This document shows, piece after piece, positions 6,368 through 10,895 of a stretch of 10,895 bases of DNA. Source of the stretch: SYFY01 sp031385325. Lineage in GTDB: Bacteria > Pseudomonadota > Gammaproteobacteria > Pseudomonadales > Azotimanducaceae. The notes under the pieces were generated by a model. The model was not told where the DNA came from. It saw only the letters and a list, made by a program, of their open reading frames with translations, and did no database searches. Where the stretch lies: positions 1 through 10,895 of the forward strand of contig JANNBJ010000003.1 of NCBI GenBank assembly GCA_031385325.1, written 5' to 3'. Position numbers and translations under genes: made by a program. Every line of letters begins with the position of its first letter. The first letter of the stretch is position 1.

Positions 6368-7237
6368 TTGAAATTCGGATTGGCGTTTGCCAGCAGCATC
6401 GGCATTGATGGGCCGGCTGCTCTGGAGGTCTGCAAGGTCGCAGAGGCAGCTGGGTTCGAGTCACTTTGGGGTGGTGAGCATGTGATCCTGCCGTCCACGA
6501 TTGAGTCGAAGTACCCCTATAGCGCTGATGGCAAGATCCCGGCAGCCCCGGACACACCAGTGCCCGATCCACTGATCTGGCTTGCGTTTGCTGCAGCGGC
6601 CGCGCCAACGATGCGGCTGGGTACCTGCATTCTGATCGTGCCGCAGCGTAACCCGCTCGTGCTGGCCAAGGAATTGGCAACGCTTGATCGCCTGTCGGGT
6701 GGACGAGTAGAACTGGGGCTGGGCGTAGGCTGGATGAAAGAAGAGTTCGATGCACTCGGCGTGCCGTGGGAACGACGCGGGGCGCGCAATGATGAGTACA
6801 TCGCTGCGATGAAGGCACTTTGGGCGGGTCCTGCTGCATCGTTCAGTGGTGAGTTCGTGAACTTCGAGTCGGTAACCTGCAGTCCGCGGCCAGTGCAGGG
6901 GTCGATACCGATCATCGTCGGTGGTGACTCGGAAGCTGCGATCCAGCGTGTTGCCCGGATCGCCGATGGGTACTTTCCAGGCGAAGGTGACGTGCATCGA
7001 CTGGGTCAGTTGATTCGCCGGGTTCGGGAGGCGACCGAACGCGCTGGCCGCGACCCCTCGAGTATCGAGATCAACGCCATGTTCGGGCAGCAGATGGCCG
7101 ATCCGGTTGCCGGTGCCGAGCAGCTTGCGGAACTGGGTGTCAGCCGGGCCATGTTGCCAGCCTTCTTCTTCGGTGGGCCGGGTGGGCTCGACCGGTTGGG
7201 TGAGTTTGGTGAGCGAGTTGTTCGCCGCGTTGGCTGA
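6368..7237 (+). CDS. LLM-class flavin/F420-dependent oxidoreductase
   Basis: A 289-residue bacterial-luciferase-like monooxygenase (TIM barrel), closest in style to the TIGR03619 group of probable F420-dependent oxidoreductases. Supporting motifs are the N-terminal strand 'MKFGLAFASS', 'AEAAGFESLWGGEHV' (25-39), 'LGTCILIVPQRNPLVLAKELATLD' (84-107), 'SGGRVELGLGVGWMKEEF' (110-127) and 'PIIVGG' (181-186). TTG 6368 is chosen as start: GGAGAAG at 6356-6362 lies five bases before it, and the protein then begins at the first barrel strand. GTG 6362 overlaps that site and longer forms would run into the oxygenase gene. It almost surely shares a transcript with the carotenoid oxygenase and may reduce or oxidise its product, which is inference. 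Whether it uses F420 or FMN cannot be told here; no cofactor genes are in the window. Confidence 0.92.
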   Translation: MKFGLAFASSIGIDGPAALEVCKVAEAAGFESLWGGEHVILPSTIESKYPYSADGKIPAAPDTPVPDPLIWLAFAAAAAPTMRLGTCILIVPQRNPLVLAKELATLDRLSGGRVELGLGVGWMKEEFDALGVPWERRGARNDEYIAAMKALWAGPAASFSGEFVNFESVTCSPRPVQGSIPIIVGGDSEAAIQRVARIADGYFPGEGDVHRLGQLIRRVREATERAGRDPSSIEINAMFGQQMADPVAGAEQLAELGVSRAMLPAFFFGGPGGLDRLGEFGERVVRRVG

Positions 7238-7330
7238 GGGATGCCAGGAGCCGATCGGGCTCGAGCGCTCGTCGTTTCCCTGATTCGAGCTGGAGTAGAC
7301 TGAACGCTGTTCCCCTGGGGCGAAGTCGAC

Positions 7331-7768
7331 ATGCAGCGGTTGATGTTCATCGTGCGCTGGCTCAGCGTACCAATTGTGTTTGTGGTGGTGGTCGCTGCAG
7401 GCGGTGTTGCAGGTGAAGGCGTGGTCCGCCTGCTGGATGGCCGCTGCGCGACGGATGCCCTGGTTGGTGGTGCCTGTGTTGCGCCGTGGCATACCACGGG
7501 TATCGAATGGGTCGTCTACGTGGGCCTGTTTGTTACGGTGCTGGCCGCCGTGATCCTGCCGGCACATATTGCGCCTGCCGGCCGGATTGTTACTGCGGTG
7601 CTCTGTGCGATGGTGGCGGCGGCGATACCGCTGTCGATCTGGATTGGTGCGGGCTGGAACGACTTCCGGCTGGTCAGCGTGGAAGCGATCCTGGTAGCGG
7701 CTGCTGGCGTCTGGCTGGTTCGTCGGCTGGTTCGTCGAACAGTGCTTGGGAAAAGGAGCAGACCATGA
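7331..7768 (+). CDS. Four-helix membrane protein of unknown function
   Basis: A 145-residue integral membrane protein that I do not recognise. Hydrophobic segments are at about 6-28, 59-80, 83-106 and 113-132, and the tail is basic ('RRLVRRTVLGKRSRP'), which would place the C-terminus in the cytoplasm. The loop between helices 1 and 2 holds C39 and C49, which could form a disulfide on the outer face. ATG 7331 has only a weak upstream purine stretch (GGGGCGAAG). The stop codon overlaps the next gene's ATG by four bases (ATGA, 7765-7768), so the two are translationally coupled, and the partner proteins are secreted. The 93-base gap upstream contains the palindrome CGAGCGCTCG but no convincing promoter or terminator. 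Confidence 0.8.
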   Translation: MQRLMFIVRWLSVPIVFVVVVAAGGVAGEGVVRLLDGRCATDALVGGACVAPWHTTGIEWVVYVGLFVTVLAAVILPAHIAPAGRIVTAVLCAMVAAAIPLSIWIGAGWNDFRLVSVEAILVAAAGVWLVRRLVRRTVLGKRSRP

Positions 7769-8682
7769 AGCGCACTGATCGAATTCTCGTTTGCATGGCC
7801 GTGCTGGCTCTCTCGTTTGTGACGCCCGGATTGAAGGCAACGGAGACTGTGGCTGTCGACGTGCCGGTTGAAGTTCCTCTTAATGTTTCTCCTGATGTTT
7901 CTCCCGATATTCCTCGGCGTGCCGATGGCAAACCGGACTTCAACGGCGTCTGGCAGGTTCTGAACACCGCCAACTACGATCTTCTGGCGCACCCTGCACG
8001 CATCGCGATGGCCACTCGACCAGGACCCTTCGGTGCAGTGCCAGCCGCCGCGGTGCTTGCACTGGGTGCGGTCGGCGCGGTTCCGGCGGGGCTCGGTGTC
8101 GTGATCGGCAACGAAATTCCATATCACGCCGATGCACGCAAGACGCAGCAGGATAACCAAGCGAACTGGTTGACGACTGATCCAGAGATCAAGTGTTACC
8201 TCCCGGGTGTGCCACGGGCGACCTATCTGCCGTTCCCATTCCAGATATTCCACAGTGATACCGCCATCTTCATTGCCTATGAATATGCTGGTGCAACGCG
8301 AAATCTGGAGTTGCAGGATCCAGGCGAAGCACCGGTAGATTCTTGGATGGGGCAGTCCTATGCGACCTGGGATGGCGATACGCTCGTGGTCAAGGTGACC
8401 GGCCAGAATGACCAGACCTGGTTCGACCGTTCTGGTAATCACCACAGCGAGGCACTGGTTGTGACCGAACGCTATACGCTGCAAAACACCCATGTCATGG
8501 ACTATGAGGCGATCATCGACGATCCGAAGACCTTTACCCGGCCGTGGACCATTCGTATGCCGGTGTATCGGCGAGTGGGTGTAGACGCTCAACTGTCGCA
8601 GTTCAAATGTATCGAGTTCGTTGAGGAACTGATGTACGGAAAGCTGCGCAAGGAGCCGCTGCAACCGGAACCCGCACCTTGA
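7765..8682 (+). CDS. Secreted protein with 'PDFNGVWQ' motif, function unknown
   Basis: A 305-residue protein with an N-terminal signal peptide (hydrophobic 7-20, likely cleaved near residue 25). A Val/Pro/Asp-rich linker follows (29-50), encoded partly by a tandem 12-mer at 7883-7906. The 'DGKPDFNGVWQ' motif at 54-64 and 'WDGDTLVV' (202-209), 'GNHHSEALVVTERYT' (224-238), 'DDPKTFTRPWT' (252-262) mark the widespread but uncharacterised family of secreted proteins usually carrying 'PDLSGxW', common in Acidobacteria and some Proteobacteria. A Gly/Ala-rich hydrophobic stretch at about 88-115 is odd for a soluble domain. AAGGAG at 7753-7758 is a good ribosome site for ATG 7765, so the longer open frame upstream is not used. 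It overlaps the genes on both sides by four bases. No enzyme activity can be assigned. Confidence 0.87.
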   Translation: MKRTDRILVCMAVLALSFVTPGLKATETVAVDVPVEVPLNVSPDVSPDIPRRADGKPDFNGVWQVLNTANYDLLAHPARIAMATRPGPFGAVPAAAVLALGAVGAVPAGLGVVIGNEIPYHADARKTQQDNQANWLTTDPEIKCYLPGVPRATYLPFPFQIFHSDTAIFIAYEYAGATRNLELQDPGEAPVDSWMGQSYATWDGDTLVVKVTGQNDQTWFDRSGNHHSEALVVTERYTLQNTHVMDYEAIIDDPKTFTRPWTIRMPVYRRVGVDAQLSQFKCIEFVEELMYGKLRKEPLQPEPAP

Positions 8683-9659
8683 TCCGCGTGCGCTGCTTTT
8701 TCTTGATCCTGCTGCTGGCCGGCTCCGCATATGCGGACCCTTGGGTTGCACCAGTAACACCAGAAGGATGGCCGGATCTGCAAGGCACTTGGACCAGTGC
8801 CACCATCACCACGCTTGAGCGTCCCCGCGAGTTCAAGCAGCTCATCATCTCTGACGAGGAAGCTCAGGCGTGGGAAAGCCGCAATGCCGAAGGTTATGCC
8901 GCCATCGACGACGTGCCGGAGACTGGAGTCGAGTCTGGCGGCGACGTTGGCGGCTACAACAGCTTCTGGATGGACCCGGGCACACGGGTCATGCGTGTGA
9001 ATGGACAACCGCGCAGTTCGCAGATCGTGATTCCCGAAGATGGGCGTCTACCGTGGCGGTTAGGCGCACGCCTCAAACTCGGAGGATTCCTTTTCAGGCT
9101 GACACGGAGTTTTGATGGTCCGGAGCAGCGGCCATTGGGCGAACGTTGCCTGGTTGGCTTCGGGTCCACCGGTGGTCCGCCTATGCTGCCGGTGTTGTAC
9201 AACAACAACTACCAGATCGTGCAGTCTCCGGGGCACGTCTTGATCCTGGTCGAAATGAATCATGACGCCCGCGTCATCAGGTTGGGCGGCACGCACCCAC
9301 CGGACAATGTGCGGCCGTGGTTCGGTGACTCGATCGGCCGTTGGGAGGACGGGACGCTGGTGGTGGAAACCAGTAACTTCCATCCGGGACAGAGTTTTCG
9401 CGAAGCCATTACGCATCAGTTCTACATGACCAAGGACGCGAAAGTCACAGAACGATTTACGCGAGTGAGCATCGACGAAATCGTGTACCGGTTTGAAGTG
9501 GATGATCCGGGTGCCTACACACAAACCTGGGTTGGTGAACTGGCGCTCCGGCGAACCCAGGATCGTATCTACGAATACGCCTGTCATGAAGCCAATTACT
9601 CACTGCCGGGCATTCTCGCAGGCGCCCGTCGGGAGGAGAAAGAAGGGGCGGGGGAGTGA
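8679..9659 (+). CDS. Secreted paralogue with 'WPDLQGTW' motif, function unknown
   Basis: A 326-residue protein with a clear signal peptide: hydrophobic core 7-16 and a likely cleavage after A17-Y-A19. It belongs to the same uncharacterised secreted family as the gene before it: 'WPDLQGTW' (31-38), 'RPLGERCL' (151-158), 'YNNNYQIVQSP' (174-184), 'GRWEDGTLVVETSNF' (220-234), 'VTERFTR' (256-262), 'DDPGAYTQTW' (275-284). Sequence shared with the neighbour is limited to these motifs, so the two are old paralogues. The start is taken as TTG 8679, which overlaps the previous stop (TTGA); GTG 8688 in the same frame would also leave a complete signal peptide. No strong ribosome site is visible, fitting translational coupling. 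Possibly a periplasmic or surface binding or lyase-like protein, but that is a guess. Confidence 0.87.
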   Translation: MIRVRCFFLILLLAGSAYADPWVAPVTPEGWPDLQGTWTSATITTLERPREFKQLIISDEEAQAWESRNAEGYAAIDDVPETGVESGGDVGGYNSFWMDPGTRVMRVNGQPRSSQIVIPEDGRLPWRLGARLKLGGFLFRLTRSFDGPEQRPLGERCLVGFGSTGGPPMLPVLYNNNYQIVQSPGHVLILVEMNHDARVIRLGGTHPPDNVRPWFGDSIGRWEDGTLVVETSNFHPGQSFREAITHQFYMTKDAKVTERFTRVSIDEIVYRFEVDDPGAYTQTWVGELALRRTQDRIYEYACHEANYSLPGILAGARREEKEGAGE

Positions 9660-9799
9660 ACAGCGGGCCATCGGTTTGCCAGGCACCGACTTGTTGACGT
9701 TGGGTCCGTTCGATTGCCGGTAGAGCAAATGATGTTCAAATTACCCTGATTCAGGCTGTGACTTCATTGCGTCAGCGGCATCGGAAAGGGGAATGAGCA

Positions 9800-10216
9800 A
9801 TGACCAGAATTGAAGTCACACGAATCTCTGCCTACGGTCTTGTGCGCGACGCCGATCGGATTCTGCTCTGCCGACTGTCCGAAGGGGTGGCTGGTGCCGG
9901 TATGTGGACATTGCCGGGCGGTGGAATTGAGTTTGGTGAACATCCTGAAGCGGCGATGATCCGGGAAGTCGAAGAAGAAACGGGATTGCTTGTCACGTCG
10001 TCTGGTTTTGCCGGCATCAATTCGTTCCGGCACGACACCCCGGATCGCGCATTTCACGGTGTGCGAGTGATCTACTACGCCGATGTCGTCGGCGGGGATC
10101 TTCGTCATGAAGTCGAAGGCAGCACGGATAGATGTGAGTGGCATCGACTCGACTCGCTTCATCACATTGCGATCGTGGAATTGGTTGAAGCTGCGCTGCC
10201 GATGCTGCGTGGGTGA
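9800..10216 (+). CDS. NUDIX hydrolase
   Basis: A 138-residue enzyme of the NUDIX superfamily, which cleaves a diphosphate linked to another group (for example nucleoside di- or triphosphates, or nucleotide sugars) using a divalent metal. The NUDIX box is complete at 41-63: G41, E47, then R55-E56-V57-E58-E59-E60-T61-G62-L63, matching GX5EX7REUXEEXGU. 'MWTLPGGG' just before it and the small size are typical of the MutT/ADP-ribose class. The start ATG 9800 follows AAAGGGGAA at 9785-9793. It is 140 bases after the previous gene, which suggests its own promoter, though I see no good -10/-35 pair; the gap holds a small inverted repeat, CCTGA-T-TCAGG, at 9745-9755. The exact substrate is not predictable from sequence. 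Confidence 0.93.
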   Translation: MTRIEVTRISAYGLVRDADRILLCRLSEGVAGAGMWTLPGGGIEFGEHPEAAMIREVEEETGLLVTSSGFAGINSFRHDTPDRAFHGVRVIYYADVVGGDLRHEVEGSTDRCEWHRLDSLHHIAIVELVEAALPMLRG

Positions 10217-10234
10217 TGGTTGCTGTAAAACGAG

Positions 10235-10248
10235 TTCGTACGTACGAA
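10235..10248. repeat. Perfect 14-bp palindrome
   Basis: TTCGTACGTACGAA reads the same on both strands and lies 18 bases after the stop of the NUDIX gene. It could be a protein-binding site. There is no loop, so it is unlikely to act as an RNA hairpin terminator. Confidence 0.6.
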
Positions 10249-10398
10249 GACACACCTCGCGGAAACCAGGGGGCATAATTCGGAGAGCAGAGGCCACGTT
10301 TGTGCTGCTGCCCAAGCAGATGACCAAATTGGTCTACGCGTCGTTATCGACGAATTGTCGGGAAGTTCGCTGGTGCCGCTGTGCGCTTTGGACTACAA

Positions 10399-10467
10399 AC
10401 CCCGGTGTGTGTCCTCGTGCCTATCGTGTCCTCGTGCCTATCCTCGTGCCTATTTCCTCGTGGCTAT
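10399..10467. repeat. Tandem 13-mer repeat with shared leader motif
   Basis: TCCTCGTGCCTAT occurs at 10412-10424, 10429-10441 and 10441-10453 (sharing one T), with a fourth copy at 10455-10467 that has one mismatch (G10463). It is led by ACCCCGGT (10399-10406) and GTGTGTCCT (10407-10415). The same two motifs, two bases further apart, occur at 2613-2631 before another short tandem array. Confidence 0.75.
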
Positions 10468-10517
10468 TGTTACACCGAACAACACTTTACCGATGTGGTC
10501 ATTGGTTGGCGGTTGAA

Positions 10518-10805
10518 TCAGGCTGCCTTCACTTCGATCTTGAGTCCGAGCTGCGCAAGTACAGCAACAACAGTGCTGATGCGTGGGTCGCGTTCACCGG
10601 ACAGGGCTTGATATAACGTCGTGCGGCTCATTCCGATAGCAGTGGCGATATCGCTCATGCCGATGGCTTTGGCGACATCACCGAGCGCAACCAGCAGGTG
10701 ATCGACATCACCGTCCTCCAAGGCGGCGTTGAGATAGGTCGCTCGCGCTTCCGGACTGTCCAGGTAGTCCTGGATGTCGAACGGGACCGTCTTGATTTTT
10801 GCCAT
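10518..10805 (-). CDS. HigA-type antitoxin (HI1420-like addiction module antidote)
   Basis: A 95-residue protein of the putative addiction module antidote family (TIGR02684, HI1420-like). The N-terminal 'FDIQDYLDSPEARATYLNAAL' region (9-29) and 'DHLLVALGDVAKAIGM' (35-50) are typical, followed by a helix-turn-helix, about 50-72, 'SDIATAIGMSRTTLYQALS', and 'DPRISTVVAVLAQLGLKIEV' (73-92). It should bind and neutralise the toxin encoded just upstream and repress their shared promoter. The ATG at 10805 follows a weak site, GGCGGTG. The toxin gene ends 18 bases before it, giving toxin-first order, as in HigBA and HI1419/HI1420 modules. Family assignment is firm; whether the module is active is unknown. 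Confidence 0.93.
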   Translation of the reverse strand: MAKIKTVPFDIQDYLDSPEARATYLNAALEDGDVDHLLVALGDVAKAIGMSDIATAIGMSRTTLYQALSGERDPRISTVVAVLAQLGLKIEVKAA

Positions 10806-10823
10806 ATGTCACCGCCGTTTCGG

Positions 10824-10895
10824 TCAGAGGTCGTTGATCATGCGTCTTGTCCGTTCGATGTCCCTCTGCTGCGTTGACTTGTCGCCACCAACCAG
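10824..10895 (-). CDS. HigB/RelE-type toxin, C-terminal end only (cut by window edge)
   Basis: The minus strand is open from the window edge to a TGA at 10824-10826 and encodes 23 residues: 'LVGGDKSTQQRDIERTRRM' and 'INDL'. The stretch G-G-D-K-S-T-Q-Q-R-D-I is the hallmark C-terminal end of HI1419-like toxins (COG3657, RelE/HigB superfamily), which are expected to cleave mRNA on the ribosome. It lies 18 bases upstream of the matching antitoxin gene on the same strand, in the order expected for this module. The remainder of the gene, probably around 75-80 codons, lies beyond base 10895, so intactness cannot be judged. Confidence 0.88.
   Translation of the reverse strand: MVGGDKSTQQRDIERTRRMINDL

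Larger units (their letters stand above)
10217..10517. other. Gene-free stretch between NUDIX gene and antitoxin gene
   Basis: This 301-base gap holds no convincing gene; the open plus-strand frame running through it lacks any recognisable protein features and overlaps real genes at both ends. It contains a 14-bp palindrome (10235-10248), an inverted repeat GACCAA-A-TTGGTC (10322-10334), and an array of the 13-mer TCCTCGTGCCTAT (10412-10467). It separates convergent genes, but no clear intrinsic terminator for either is visible. Confidence 0.7.

Noticed and set aside
6461..7840. Minus-strand open frame of 459 codons opposite the LLM and membrane protein genes
   Set aside because: Translated residues are rich in Arg, His, Gln, Pro and Thr with no domain; the plus-strand genes explain the region fully.
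7516..8760. Minus-strand open frame of 414 codons opposite the secreted protein genes
   Set aside because: No motifs, no ribosome site, and it is opposite genes with signal peptides and family motifs.
10399..10467. CRISPR array
   Set aside because: The 13-base units are nearly adjacent, without spacers of constant size, and no cas gene is nearby.
10083..10616. Plus-strand open frame of 177 codons across the gap before the antitoxin
   Set aside because: It overlaps the NUDIX gene and is opposite the antitoxin; its middle is repeat sequence and the protein has no known features.

Overview
The window looks like chromosomal DNA of a GC-rich proteobacterium, probably an environmental gammaproteobacterium rich in catabolic enzymes. 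I judge this from gene style: closely packed genes with Shine-Dalgarno sites, GTG and TTG starts, a HigBA-type toxin-antitoxin pair, and intergenic palindromic repeats. The lineage is an inference; no ribosomal or other marker gene is present.

Layout. 1-102: right-hand part of a palindromic repeat element cut by the window edge. 159-2350: a two-gene unit on the plus strand, a beta-lactamase-fold serine hydrolase/esterase and a dienelactone-hydrolase-like enzyme. 2361-2529: a complete second copy of the repeat element, with 22-bp terminal inverted repeats and a central hairpin, so the hydrolase pair sits between two direct copies. 2580-2649: short repeats leading into 2664-4076, a membrane-anchored protein with two VOC (glyoxalase/dioxygenase-fold) domains. 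4214-4897 (minus): a TetR-family regulator, divergent from 4981-6339, a carotenoid cleavage oxygenase with its four iron-binding histidines, followed after 28 bp by 6368-7237, a luciferase-like (LLM) flavin/F420 oxidoreductase. 7331-9659: three genes joined by 4-bp stop/start overlaps: a four-helix membrane protein and two secreted proteins with the 'PDxxGxW' motif that look like distant paralogues. 9800-10216: a NUDIX hydrolase. 10217-10517: a gene-free stretch with a palindrome and a tandem 13-mer. 10518-10895 (minus): the antitoxin and the last 23 codons of the toxin of a HigBA (HI1419/HI1420-type) module.

How it may work together. The hydrolases, VOC protein, carotenoid oxygenase and LLM oxidoreductase are all families that act on small organic molecules, so the window reads as an accessory catabolic region with one local regulator. 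A palindrome in the TetR/oxygenase gap is a candidate operator over a candidate promoter. No known complete pathway is encoded. The most unusual items are the repeat element bracketing the hydrolase genes, the membrane-anchored double-VOC protein, the coupled membrane/secreted three-gene unit, and a short motif (ACCCCGGT followed by GTGTGTCCT) shared by two distant intergenic regions.
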